This document shows, in pieces, positions 34,994 to 43,948 of a stretch of 64,000 nucleotides of DNA. How positions within the stretch are numbered: the first letter of the stretch is position 1; each line of letters opens with the position of its first letter. A program made the position numbers and the translations under genes. The DNA comes from Terriglobia bacterium. GTDB lineage: Bacteria; Acidobacteriota; Terriglobia; Bryobacterales; UBA6623. Location: positions 372,765 to 436,764 of the forward strand of contig VXMF01000036.1 in NCBI GenBank assembly GCA_009841225.1, read 5' to 3'. The notes below the pieces were generated by a model. The model had not been told where the DNA came from. It did no database searches and saw only the letters and a program-made list of their open reading frames with translations.

Positions 34994-36010
34994 CTAAGGG
35001 GTTGAGATCGCCCGCGAGGACAGGGTGCCCTGCAGGGCCCGGGCTGTCGGACTGCTGTCCAGTGCATTGTCTTCGATGGCATCGGCGCGTAGTTTCAAGT
35101 GGGCGAATATCTCACGGGTCGGAGCGAGATTTCCGCCTCGCGGGGCTGCGGGCAGCAGTTTCAAACTGACTGTTCCCCGCACGTTGCCGCCAATTGCCAG
35201 AATCCGTTTACGGTCCGGCTCCAGCTTCACGACAACATCGCAATGCATGCGGGCGGCGACTCCGAGATGACGGCGCCGTTGGGCGATCGTCCCATAGCTT
35301 CCCCGCCGGCTGCTGCAGAGCAGATCGCCCGGCCCGAGACCGGTCTCGCCGACGTCGTATGCCGTGAAACCGGCCTGGGAAGACCCTGCATCTCGAGCCC
35401 GAATGGCTTGATCGACGTAGACATGATGAGCGATGGAACGTCGGAACTGATTAGAAGTGCCGAGTCCGCCCTCGCACATTACCCAGGAGACGAATGCCGC
35501 GGACCAGGGATCGCGCCAACGCGAGGCCAAGCCAGCCGGCCCCTTCCACCTACCGTTCTGACGGTCTACCATCCAGGCTCCTTTCGGCGTTGCCGCCCAG
35601 TAGCCAGCGATCGACGATGCCACGCGGGCACCCTCGACGGGATCCACTCGCCACCAAGGGCGTCGGCTCCACGCTCGAGAGCCGCCAGCGCTGGCAGGGC
35701 TTCGGAAGAGTGAAGGCTCTTCCTGGATGGTTTCGTCGACAATCGAGAATCCGAAGAACCCCCATTCCTGCACGGCAACGTTTACGATCCGCCGCCGTAT
35801 TTCCCCGGTCGGCAGATTCCGGCACGCGCTGGACCGGACGCTCATCTGCCCCGGTGGGCCCTTGACCAATGCCGAGGGTGCCGCGGCGTCGAACTGCTCA
35901 GCGGGGAGCCTGTCCAAGGGTTTCTGTTGCGCGAACCAGTCGGGTGTCGAAGCCGGAATTGCCACGCTACCCGCTAGCGCCAACAAGATCGTCTTCGTCG
36001 AGATTCCCAT
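34994..36010 (-). CDS. DUF2272 family secreted protein
   Basis: 338 residues. The signal is MGISTKTILLALAGSVAIPA, followed by a variable N-terminal part and the DUF2272 domain: WSAAFVSWVMCEGGL, then HHVYVDQAI, FTAYDVGETGLGPGDLLCSS, MHCDVVVKL and AIGGNVRGTVSLKLL. The Cys, His and Asp arrangement resembles NlpC/P60-like or CHAP-like cysteine hydrolases, so peptidoglycan cleavage is possible but unproven. The ATG at 36010 gives the signal; a longer frame to 36085 has no ribosome-binding site. It is divergent from the pair B DUF1549 gene. Confidence 0.78.
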   Translation of the reverse strand: MGISTKTILLALAGSVAIPASTPDWFAQQKPLDRLPAEQFDAAAPSALVKGPPGQMSVRSSACRNLPTGEIRRRIVNVAVQEWGFFGFSIVDETIQEEPSLFRSPASAGGSRAWSRRPWWRVDPVEGARVASSIAGYWAATPKGAWMVDRQNGRWKGPAGLASRWRDPWSAAFVSWVMCEGGLGTSNQFRRSIAHHVYVDQAIRARDAGSSQAGFTAYDVGETGLGPGDLLCSSRRGSYGTIAQRRRHLGVAARMHCDVVVKLEPDRKRILAIGGNVRGTVSLKLLPAAPRGGNLAPTREIFAHLKLRADAIEDNALDSSPTARALQGTLSSRAISTP

Positions 36011-36230
36011 CAAATGCTTGGCCTGCACCACGACCGGTGGCTGCTCTACGGTAGCTGATGCGAGGCGAAAACGCCTCGGGTTCATCCTGATGCCTGCACT
36101 AGTGTGGGCGACCAGGAAGTCGGACAGTTACCAAGAAGCGTCCAGTCCGGCCGGATTCGGCACCACTGCGGGCTGCCGGGTTGATGTAGCCTATGTCTAC
36201 GGGCTGCTTGTACGCTTTCGGGTTTCCTGC

Positions 36231-38879
36231 ATGAAGCATCCGGCCATGGCGGTGCTCTTAGCGGTCAGTTCCCTGTCCGCAGCCAGCCCTGATTTCTTCG
36301 AGTCCAAGGTGCGTCCGCTCCTCGCGGCGAAGTGCTACTCCTGTCACGCCGATTCGGAGATGAGCGGCTTGCGGCTCGATTCCTTGGAGCGAGTCCTGCA
36401 GGGAGGCACCCGTGGTCCAGCGGTGATTCCCGGGGAGCCGTCCTCGAGCCTCCTCCTCGCCGCCGTGCGTCGTACGCACGAAGAGCTCAAGATGCCGCCG
36501 ACGGAGGTGCTGTCTGAGCCGGAAGTCGCCGTACTGGAAGAGTGGATCGCGGACGGCGCGGAATGGCCCGCAACAGGCGGCTCTGTCGTCGCCGCCGCCC
36601 AAATCTCGCCCGAGGCGCGAGACTTCTGGGCATTCGAGGCGGTCCGAAGGCCGGAGGCGTCAGGGGGCGACCCTGCCAAGGCGATCGACGGGTTCGTCGA
36701 CGAGGGTCTTCTCAAGGCCGGGCTGGAAGCGGCCCCGCCCGCCGACAAGGCGACCTTGATCCGACGTCTGAGCTTCGACTTGCTCGGCCTTCCGCCGACG
36801 CCCGAGGAAACTGCTGCGTTCCTGGCGGACGACTCGGCCGAGGCCTACGAACGGCTGGTTGATCGCTTGCTCTCATCACCCCACTACGGGGAGCGCCTAG
36901 CCAGGCACTGGCTCGATCTGGCCCGCTATGCGGACGGGCAGTCGGCTGCTTACGCCGACACGCCTCTACCGAACGCCTGGCGGTACCGGGACTGGGTGAT
37001 CAACGCGTTCAACCGTGATCTTCCGTACGACCGGTTCGTCGTGTTGCAGCTCGCTGCCGACCTTCTGCCGGAGGCCGAACGGGGCGAGAATCTCGCGGCT
37101 CTGGGATTCCATGCCTTGAGGGACCGCGACGACGATCGCGTCGATGTGACGGGAAGGACCTTCCTGGGCCTCACGATCGGCTGTGCGCAATGCCACGATC
37201 ACAAGTTCGATCCGATCCCCCAGACCGACTTCTACGCGATGCAGGGCGTGTTCAGCAGCACGGACGATCATCGCTACCCCCTAGCGCCAGCTGAAGAGGT
37301 GGAAGCCTACGATGCCGCGAACAAGAGAGTCAAGGAACAGAAGCTCGGCATCGACCTGTTCTTGGAGAAGGAACGCGACCAGCTGATCGATGTCTTGATG
37401 CAGCGCACGGCCGACTTCCTTGTCGCCAGTTACAGAGTTGCCTATCGAGGAACGAACCCCCAACAGGTTGCCGATGAAACCGGCCTTGACCGAGAGACGC
37501 TCGATCGCTGGCTGGCGTACTTGAAGGCCCGCCCGCACGAGCATCCGTACTTGGACGATTGGTACGCACTGGTGGACCGGGGAGCCTCTTTGGACGAGGC
37601 CCGCCAGGCAGCATCGGACTTCCAGCAGCTGCTGCTCTCGATCCACCTCGAGAAGAGAGCCGTGGATGACCGCAACTACGTCAAGCTCGGCGGGGCGGAG
37701 GGCGTCCGGACACAGCGTACGCTGCTCAACACCAACCTCGAATTCATCGAACCGGTGCGCTACTACCTGTGGCGGGACATGACGGCTCCGCCCGCGAAGA
37801 AGCGGGGTTTGCCCTTCGTGGGGGGCGTCTATCACTACGGCCCGGATCAGATCGAACGATTCCTGAGCGGGCTGTGGCTTCACCATCTCGAGGCCCAAAA
37901 AGCCGAACTCGCGCGGCTCAAGCAGGCGGTCCCGCCGCCTTACCCGTTCCTCCACGCCTACCAGGACTCAAAGGATCCGAAGGACGCCCGGCTCGCGATC
38001 CGCGGCGACAGAAAGAACCTCGGCCCTGCCGTGCCGCGGCGTTTTCTATCGGTCCTGAGCGGAGACCCTCCCAAGCCGTTCCAGCAAGGCAGCGGAAGGC
38101 TCGAACTGGCCCGCGCCATCGTGTCGCCCGAAAACCCGCTGACCGCCCGCGTCTTCGCCAACCGCCTGTGGCAGTGGCGCTTCGGCAGGGGCATCGTGAC
38201 CACGCCCAGCAACTTCGGCCAGCTCGGGGAGCGCCCGACCCATCCGGAACTGCTGGACTGGCTGGCGTCGCGGTTGGTCGACTCGGGGTGGTCGGTCAAG
38301 GAACTCGATAGGACGATCCTCATGTCGGACGCCTACCGTCGCAGCTCCACGGTTCTGGCGGCGAACTTCGAGTCGGATCCCGACAACAGGCTGCTTTGGC
38401 GTTCCAATCCTGTGCAACGCCTGGACGCCGAGACGTTGCGCGATGCGCTTCTGGCCGTGTCCGGCCGCATCGACCTCTCCCGTGGCGGCCCACCAGAGGA
38501 TCTGGCGGACGAGAATGTGCGACGCACCCTGTACGGCAAGGTGGATCGGACGAACCCCGACCCGAGTCTTGATCTGTTCGATTTCCCGGACGCGAAGGCC
38601 CATTCGCCGGAACGGGACGTGACGGTGGGTCCTCTGCAACGCCTCTACTACTTGAACAATCCGTTCTTCATCCAGCAGTCGAGCGCCCTCGCCAAGCGGC
38701 TGGCCGCGGATGCCGGAAGCGGTTCCGACGCCCGCATCCGTCGAGCGTATCAACTGCTGTTCAGCCGCAGGCCGGATGGTGCCGAACTCGCCGCCGGGCG
38801 CGAGTATCTGGGAACCGATACATGGGAGCGGTACTGCCAGGTCCTGCTCGCGTCCAGCGAATTCCTGACGGTAAGGTGA
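36231..38879 (+). CDS. Cytochrome-bearing DUF1549/DUF1553 protein, pair B
   Basis: 882 residues. Signal MAVLLAVSSLSAAS, haem site C35-x-x-C-H39 (CYSCHADSEMSGLRLDS), DUF1549 with the internal CAQCHDHKFDPI, a helical middle section (about residues 380-560), and DUF1553 (PLTARVFANRLWQWRFGRGI ... PLQRLYYLNNPFF). I choose the ATG at 36231; upstream in-frame sequence runs antisense through the DUF2272 gene and is a shadow. The ribosome-binding site is weak. The DUF1501 partner starts 5 bases after the stop. Function as for pair A: exported, haem-bound, unknown substrate. Confidence 0.88.
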   Translation: MKHPAMAVLLAVSSLSAASPDFFESKVRPLLAAKCYSCHADSEMSGLRLDSLERVLQGGTRGPAVIPGEPSSSLLLAAVRRTHEELKMPPTEVLSEPEVAVLEEWIADGAEWPATGGSVVAAAQISPEARDFWAFEAVRRPEASGGDPAKAIDGFVDEGLLKAGLEAAPPADKATLIRRLSFDLLGLPPTPEETAAFLADDSAEAYERLVDRLLSSPHYGERLARHWLDLARYADGQSAAYADTPLPNAWRYRDWVINAFNRDLPYDRFVVLQLAADLLPEAERGENLAALGFHALRDRDDDRVDVTGRTFLGLTIGCAQCHDHKFDPIPQTDFYAMQGVFSSTDDHRYPLAPAEEVEAYDAANKRVKEQKLGIDLFLEKERDQLIDVLMQRTADFLVASYRVAYRGTNPQQVADETGLDRETLDRWLAYLKARPHEHPYLDDWYALVDRGASLDEARQAASDFQQLLLSIHLEKRAVDDRNYVKLGGAEGVRTQRTLLNTNLEFIEPVRYYLWRDMTAPPAKKRGLPFVGGVYHYGPDQIERFLSGLWLHHLEAQKAELARLKQAVPPPYPFLHAYQDSKDPKDARLAIRGDRKNLGPAVPRRFLSVLSGDPPKPFQQGSGRLELARAIVSPENPLTARVFANRLWQWRFGRGIVTTPSNFGQLGERPTHPELLDWLASRLVDSGWSVKELDRTILMSDAYRRSSTVLAANFESDPDNRLLWRSNPVQRLDAETLRDALLAVSGRIDLSRGGPPEDLADENVRRTLYGKVDRTNPDPSLDLFDFPDAKAHSPERDVTVGPLQRLYYLNNPFFIQQSSALAKRLAADAGSGSDARIRRAYQLLFSRRPDGAELAAGREYLGTDTWERYCQVLLASSEFLTVR

Positions 38880-38884
38880 GAGTG

Positions 38885-40252
38885 ATGCCGCTTTCTCGCA
38901 GAGACACGCTTCGAATCCTCGGAGCCGGTTTCGGAACCGTAGGCCTCGCGGACGGCCTGATGTCGGCGAGCGGGAGCACCCCGCATTTCGCCCCGCGGGC
39001 GAAACGCGTCATTTTCCTGTATCTCAACGGCGGGCTGTCGCACGTCGACACGTTCGACCCGAAACCGGCTCTTGCCAAGTTTGACGGACAGCCGATGCCC
39101 GGGCCGAAGATCAAGACGGATAGGGCCTCCGGTGGACTCATGAAGTCGCCGTTCGAGTTCCGGCCTTACGGCGAGAGCGGCGTCGAGGTCAGTGACATCT
39201 TCCCGCGCGTCGGCTCGTGCATCGACGACATCCTCGTGGTGCGGTCGATGTGGTCCGAGAGCGTCAACCACCTGCCCTCGATGCTGATGATGAACACCGG
39301 GCACGCCCTGCGCGGGGGCTCCAGGCCCTCGTTCGGCTCTTGGGTCGTATACGGCTTGGGCTCGGAGAACCGGAGCCTTCCCGGGTTCGTCGTGCTGTGC
39401 CCGGGCACTCCCGTCGGCGCCGCGAGGAACTGGTCGTCCTCGTTCCTGCCGACCGAGTTCCAGGGTGCCCTGCTGCGCAACAACGCGGAGACGCCCGACA
39501 AGGTGATCCAGAACATCGCCAATGCTACGTACTCTCGCGACGAGCAGCGTAGGCAGCTGGATCTGCTCGATCGGATCGACTCGTCCTTCATGTGGCGGGT
39601 CGGCTTCGATCCCCGCCTCGAGTCGAATATCGAGGCTATGGAAACCGCGTTCCGGATGCAGACCGAAGCACCGGGCATCTTCGATCTCAGCAGCGAGCCC
39701 GCACACGTGCGCGAGCGCTACGGCGACGGGGAATTCGGCCGCGGGTGCTTGATGGCCTTACGCCTGGCCGAAGCGGGCGTGCGGGTGGTCCAGGTCTACT
39801 ACGGCGACGGGCAGCCGTGGGACAGCCACGACGACATCATGACCCAGAAGGATCATGCGGAGCGTTCCGATGGCCCGATCGCGTCCCTGATCGAGGACCT
39901 GAAGCTGCGCGGAATGTTGGACGAGACGCTGGTGATCGTTGGCAGCGAGTTCGGCCGAACGCCGATGATCCAGAATTCCGGAACTGAAAAGGTGGGGCGG
40001 GGCAGGGACCACAATCCTCCCGGCTACTCGATTCTGCTCGCTGGCGGCGGGATCCGCGGCGGGCAGGCCTACGGGGCCACCGACGACTTCGGCTACCAGG
40101 CCGCCGTGAATCCGGTCACGCCCCACGACCTTCATGCGACGGCGCTACACCTGCTGGGCCTGGATCACACGAAGCTGACCTATCGGTACAGCGGGAGGGA
40201 CTTCCGCCTGACCGATGTGCACGGCACCGTCGTTCAGGACTGGCTAGCGTAG
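38885..40252 (+). CDS. DUF1501 protein, Tat-exported, pair B
   Basis: 455 residues. SRRDTLRILGAGFGTVGLAD is the twin-arginine signal, followed by FLYLNGGLSHVDTFDPKPAL, DDILVVRSMWSESVNHLPS and GSEFGRTPMIQN, the DUF1501 core blocks, and GRDHNPPGYSILLAGGGI near the end. The start at 38885 is 5 bases after the preceding stop; a longer frame into that gene is rejected because the signal would be lost. It is homologous over its length to the pair A and C DUF1501 proteins but clearly diverged, so the pairs are not recent duplicates. Confidence 0.88.
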   Translation: MPLSRRDTLRILGAGFGTVGLADGLMSASGSTPHFAPRAKRVIFLYLNGGLSHVDTFDPKPALAKFDGQPMPGPKIKTDRASGGLMKSPFEFRPYGESGVEVSDIFPRVGSCIDDILVVRSMWSESVNHLPSMLMMNTGHALRGGSRPSFGSWVVYGLGSENRSLPGFVVLCPGTPVGAARNWSSSFLPTEFQGALLRNNAETPDKVIQNIANATYSRDEQRRQLDLLDRIDSSFMWRVGFDPRLESNIEAMETAFRMQTEAPGIFDLSSEPAHVRERYGDGEFGRGCLMALRLAEAGVRVVQVYYGDGQPWDSHDDIMTQKDHAERSDGPIASLIEDLKLRGMLDETLVIVGSEFGRTPMIQNSGTEKVGRGRDHNPPGYSILLAGGGIRGGQAYGATDDFGYQAAVNPVTPHDLHATALHLLGLDHTKLTYRYSGRDFRLTDVHGTVVQDWLA

Positions 40253-40328
40253 GCCATCCTCAGCAGCTTCTGTGCGCCCGATTGCGCGGCGCTGATTGGA
40301 TCTGGATCCGCGACGACAATGACCGGCC

Positions 40329-40520
40329 ATGCCGAAGGTCCGGGACGCGGTTCGCATGGTGCGGCAGGGCGGTTGGTCGCTCGTTCGCACTAGGGGGAGC
40401 CACTGTCAGTACCGGCATCCGGACGAGCCGGGCTGTGACCATTGCAGGCAGGCTAGGTGACGACCTGACGCGAGCACTTGGGTCAGCATAATGAAGCAGG
40501 CCGGGCTAAAAGGGGAGTGA
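40329..40520 (+). pseudogene. hicA: HicA toxin with two compensating frameshifts
   Basis: Frame one reads MPKVRDAVRMVRQGGWSLVR, TRGSHCQYRHPDEPG, with the catalytic GSH motif, then meets an in-frame TGA. A +1 frame supplies the missing segment AVTIAGRLGDDLTRALG, and the first frame then returns with SIMKQAGLKGE and a stop. The whole is 64 codons, the normal HicA size, so one inserted and one lost base inactivate an otherwise complete gene. Confidence 0.78.
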
Positions 40521-40528
40521 CCCGACCA

Positions 40529-40675
40529 ATGCGCTACACGATCGTCATCGAAGAATCCTGGAGGAACTACGCCGCCAACGTTCCGGAGCTGCCAGGGTGC
40601 GTCGCCACCGGCGCTTCCCAGGCAGAGGCGCTCCGCTCCCTCCGCCGGCCCCCTGCCCCCCCATCGGAACAGTAA
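40529..40675 (+). pseudogene. hicB: HicB antitoxin, C-terminally truncated
   Basis: MRYTIVIEESWRNYAANVPE, LPGCVATGASQAEALRSLR is the conserved HicB N-terminus. After about 40 residues the sequence switches to RPPAPPSEQ and stops, losing the rest of the partner domain and any DNA-binding part. The break coincides with the edge of the IS21-like fragment. AGGGGAG precedes the ATG. It starts 8 bases after the broken hicA. Confidence 0.75.
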
Positions 40676-40766
40676 GGGGCAGTCCGCTAAACCCGCAGCG
40701 GGCCTCCCCCCCAAAGCGTGCAATTTTCGGTTGCCACAAATGCGCAATTTTCGGTTGCCATTGACA
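40668..40766. mobile_element. IS21-family terminal fragment
   Basis: GCAATTTTCGGTTGCCA occurs twice in direct orientation, 24 bases apart (40720-40736, 40744-40760), and is followed by TTGACA. On the minus strand this reads TGTCAATGGCAACCGAAA, the kind of multiple terminal repeat found at IS21-type ends. CCCCCATCGG abuts the fragment on both sides (40658-40667 and 40767-40776), resembling a target duplication although longer than usual for IS21. No transposase is left. Confidence 0.5.
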
Positions 40767-40912
40767 CCCCCATCGGGGCACCGGGCGCAGCTTTAGCTCA
40801 TCGACATCTCGGGGATCGTGGAAGCGTAGATCGCGTGGTTCCCGCGGTGCCTCACGGCAGCGGGTACGGCTTGGCGTGATCGGATGCCCGCCGGATCGCG
40901 AGACGCTCCCTG

Positions 40913-42634
40913 TCAGGGCCTGTCCGTGCCGGAGTCCCTCGTGCGGGCGTCTAGGAGTTTCCGGATCGCATCGGTCGTGTCCGTCTTTCGAACAACCGTG
41001 CTGAGCCGCTCCGGGTCGCCGTCAGTCCTCTGCCGGTCGAGCGCTTCCTGGAGGCGTTCTTGGTGATCCGCGAGGTCGAATGGCGTCTCGCCCTGGGCGT
41101 TCTTCCAGTCGACGGGTGCACCCTTCGAGTGCAGATACTCGATCACGTTCGGAGTACGATTCCCAGCCGCGATGTGCGTGATCGACTGGCCCTGGCGCGG
41201 AATGCTGATCGCCTTGACCGGATCGGGATACCGGTCGTGCGGATCGTACCGCGCTTGCAGGTCAGCCCCGCGCCCGATCAATTCCTCGACCACGGGCATG
41301 TCTACCGCGACCACCGCGACCGAGAACGGCGTGTGCCCGTCGTAGCGCCGCAGGTTCGGGTTCGCTCCCGCATCCAGCAGCATTCGGACCAGCTCGAGGC
41401 TGCCCGAGTTCGCGGCGATATGCAGCGCCGTCGAGCCCGGCACAGCGGGGTTGATTCTCACGTCGCCGTCAGGTCCTGGCGTCGGATATTTAGTTTGTCG
41501 GTTCGGGTCGGCTCCCAGATCGAGCAGTCTTCGAACCATTTCGAGCGCACCCTGCCTATCGAACGGCGGCGGATTCGGGGGGCTATCGAGTGTCAGCAGG
41601 GCGGGCAGGGTCCGGTACACTCCATCGGACCTCTTGTCCCGCTGTCTCGCGACCCAAGCAACGGCGAGCGACGCTGCGTGCAATGGCGTGTATCCCGCCG
41701 TGTCGGCAGCGGTCGCCGATACTCCCCGATCAAGCAGGATGTGTGCCATGTCTAGGTTGGGCCAGAATTTCTGCGAGCTGCCCGCACGAGCCGGCGCGCC
41801 TTGGCCTGGCTGGAAGTCGCCATCCAGCGGAATCCAGTTGTACAGCGCTGCGAGCAGGAGTGAGGTGCCGTCGGCAGCCTTTGCGTTGACATCGATCCCT
41901 GCGTCCAGCAGCATGCGCACCGATGTCAGGTCGCGCTTTCTCGCCGCAAAGAAAGCGGCGTTCTGGCCGCCTCGCTTGCTCCTGTAATCCCCGTCCCAGT
42001 TCCAGGGGATTCCGGTCTTGCCGAGCGTGAAGCTTGTCGGGATGTAGACCGTATACTCCACGTCCCAGCTCCTCGTTTCCGCTCGAACATCCGCGCCGTG
42101 GTCCAGCAGCAGCCGGACCGCCTCCGGGTTTCCGCCGGCCCACATCAGGGTGGTCTGGCCGAATCTCTTCTCACGCGCATTCGGATCGGCACCGCCTTCG
42201 AGCAGCAGTCTCATTAGGTCGACCTGGCCGAGGCGCGTCGCGGTCATCAGGGGAGTTTCCCCGTTTTCCCGCTCGACGTTGGGATCGGCGCCGTGCCTCA
42301 GCAGCAGCTTCGCCAGGTCCGGCGCTCCGTTCTCGATCGCTAGGGACACCGGGCTGATGCCGAGGGCGTTAGCTAGGTCGAGGTCGGCGCCGCCAGCCAG
42401 CAATAGCTCCGCGACTGCCGAATTGCCTCGAATGGCCGCCCAGGCCAGCGCCGTGGATCCGTCTCCTGCGACGGCGTCCACGTTCGCGCCCTGCTCGATC
42501 AGGGCCGCAACTGCCGGCAGGTCGTCGCCGTGCGCGGCCTCGACAAGCGACTGTCCGAGGCTTGCCGCCGAGGCGCTCCCGACGGCTAGGACTCCGGCTA
42601 GGGCGATTTGCACTGCGATTTGAACGCGGACCAT
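40913..42634 (-). CDS. Secreted ankyrin-repeat protein
   Basis: 573 residues: signal peptide (IALAGVLAVGSASA), then at least eight ankyrin repeats recognisable by GxTxLxxAAxxG and LLxxGAD (for example GSTALAWAAIRGN, AKLLLRHGADPN, MRLLLEGGADPN, HILLDRGV, GSTALHIAANSGS, RMLLDAGANPN, GETPFDLA). A longer linker between repeats holds a Trp/Tyr-rich stretch near residue 200. Exported ankyrin proteins act as protein-binding scaffolds. The gene starts 4 bases after the DUF1552 stop, so it is the last gene of the DUF1592-DUF1552-ankyrin operon and probably binds those proteins. A direct host-interaction role is less likely given this linkage. Confidence 0.87.
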   Translation of the reverse strand: MVRVQIAVQIALAGVLAVGSASAASLGQSLVEAAHGDDLPAVAALIEQGANVDAVAGDGSTALAWAAIRGNSAVAELLLAGGADLDLANALGISPVSLAIENGAPDLAKLLLRHGADPNVERENGETPLMTATRLGQVDLMRLLLEGGADPNAREKRFGQTTLMWAGGNPEAVRLLLDHGADVRAETRSWDVEYTVYIPTSFTLGKTGIPWNWDGDYRSKRGGQNAAFFAARKRDLTSVRMLLDAGIDVNAKAADGTSLLLAALYNWIPLDGDFQPGQGAPARAGSSQKFWPNLDMAHILLDRGVSATAADTAGYTPLHAASLAVAWVARQRDKRSDGVYRTLPALLTLDSPPNPPPFDRQGALEMVRRLLDLGADPNRQTKYPTPGPDGDVRINPAVPGSTALHIAANSGSLELVRMLLDAGANPNLRRYDGHTPFSVAVVAVDMPVVEELIGRGADLQARYDPHDRYPDPVKAISIPRQGQSITHIAAGNRTPNVIEYLHSKGAPVDWKNAQGETPFDLADHQERLQEALDRQRTDGDPERLSTVVRKTDTTDAIRKLLDARTRDSGTDRP

Positions 42635-42638
42635 TGCC

Positions 42639-43937
42639 CTACACTTCCACGCGGTTGAGCATGCCGGTGCTGTCGCCCAGTTTCTCGGTCGGCACGCCTA
42701 CTTTATCGAGCATCGTCAGGTAGAGGTTCGTCAGCGGCGTCGTGTCGCCAGGGAAGACGACATGTCGCCCACCGGCGACGCGCCCGGCGGCCCCGCCGAT
42801 CAGGAGGATCGGCAGGTCCCGCTGGCTATGGCTCGTTGGCACGCTGAGGCTGCTGCCGTACATGATCAGTGAATGATCCAGGAGTGTCGTATTCCCCTCC
42901 TTGAGCGCGTCCAGCTTGGTTAGGAAGTACGAGAGCAGCTCGCACTGGTTCACGTTGATCTTTGCCAGCGCGTCCAGCTTGTACTTCTCGAAGTTGTGGT
43001 GCGAGATCTCGTGGTGCCCCATCGAGATGTCCAGGTGCGGGAACTTCATTGACGAGGCCTCTCGCCCGTACAGAAACGTCCAGACCCGGGTCAGGTCCGC
43101 CTGGATCGCCAGCGTCTGCAGGTCGAACATGAGCTTGATGTGGTCCACCCATGAGTCGGGTATGCCCGGTGGGCGTTCCGTGGGGGGCAGGGCGGGCGGC
43201 GGCCTGTTCATCGCCACTTCGATCCGCCGCTCAACGTCGCGAATCGATTCGAAATACTGGTCCAGCTTGCGCCGGTCGTCTGTCCCTAGCTCCGCTTTGA
43301 GTTCCGCGATCCTGTCAGAGACGGCATCGAGCGCGCTCTGGTCGGACGCGTCCCTCCGCCTTGCAGCTTCGGGATCGATGCGGCCTCCCTCGCCGAAGAG
43401 CCGTTCGAACACGAAACGCGGGTTCTTCTCGAACGGCAGGGGATTTGTCGCCGTCTTGAACACGGGGCCTGGGAGGTTCCCTGTTTCCTCGGTCGTGAGT
43501 TCCAGGGAAGCGAGCTGCGTCTCCTTGCCCAGGGTCCGGGCCGCCACCTGGTCGACCGAAATCCCGACATGGACCTTGCCTTTCGTCGGCTCGCATCCGG
43601 TCATGAACGACGCCATGGCCCTGTCGTGGAACCCCGCCTTCGAGCGGTCGGGATCGGAAGAGAGTCCGGTCAGAACGACGAACTTGTCCCGGTGCGCGGC
43701 CAGCGGGGCGAGTGCTTCGCTCGCCTCGTAGCCGCTGCCTTCGCCCCCGGGACGCCACCGGTCCCGGTCTACCCCAAGGGGAAAATAGATGAATCCGAGA
43801 CGCCGAACGGGTGCCGCGTCGGTCAGCCTCTCCGCGGTCAGAGCGGGAACCATCGCGTCTAGGAGCGGCAGGGCCAGCGCTGTTCCGGTCCCGCGAAGGA
43901 ACGTCCGGCGGGGAAGGTGCTTCTTGGATACGAACAC
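42639..43937 (-). CDS. DUF1552 protein, Tat-exported
   Basis: 432 residues of the DUF1552 family. LPRRTFLRGTGTALALPLLDAM is a canonical twin-arginine signal. Core blocks are LGFIYFPLGVDRDRW, FVVLTGLSSDPD, KVHVGISVDQVAA, ISMGHHEISHH and MYGSSLSVPTSHSQRDLPILLIGG. The fold is related to that of DUF1501, and the activity is unknown. It sits 11 bases after the DUF1592 gene and 4 bases before the ankyrin gene. DUF1592 and DUF1552 genes regularly occur together, so they likely form one exported system. Confidence 0.9.
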   Translation of the reverse strand: MFVSKKHLPRRTFLRGTGTALALPLLDAMVPALTAERLTDAAPVRRLGFIYFPLGVDRDRWRPGGEGSGYEASEALAPLAAHRDKFVVLTGLSSDPDRSKAGFHDRAMASFMTGCEPTKGKVHVGISVDQVAARTLGKETQLASLELTTEETGNLPGPVFKTATNPLPFEKNPRFVFERLFGEGGRIDPEAARRRDASDQSALDAVSDRIAELKAELGTDDRRKLDQYFESIRDVERRIEVAMNRPPPALPPTERPPGIPDSWVDHIKLMFDLQTLAIQADLTRVWTFLYGREASSMKFPHLDISMGHHEISHHNFEKYKLDALAKINVNQCELLSYFLTKLDALKEGNTTLLDHSLIMYGSSLSVPTSHSQRDLPILLIGGAAGRVAGGRHVVFPGDTTPLTNLYLTMLDKVGVPTEKLGDSTGMLNRVEV

Positions 43938-43948
43938 GGTTGGCTCCT

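Noticed and set aside
35727..36230. N-terminal extension of the pair B DUF1549 gene
   Set aside because: The 168 extra codons are antisense to the DUF2272 gene and lie before a clear signal peptide at 36231.
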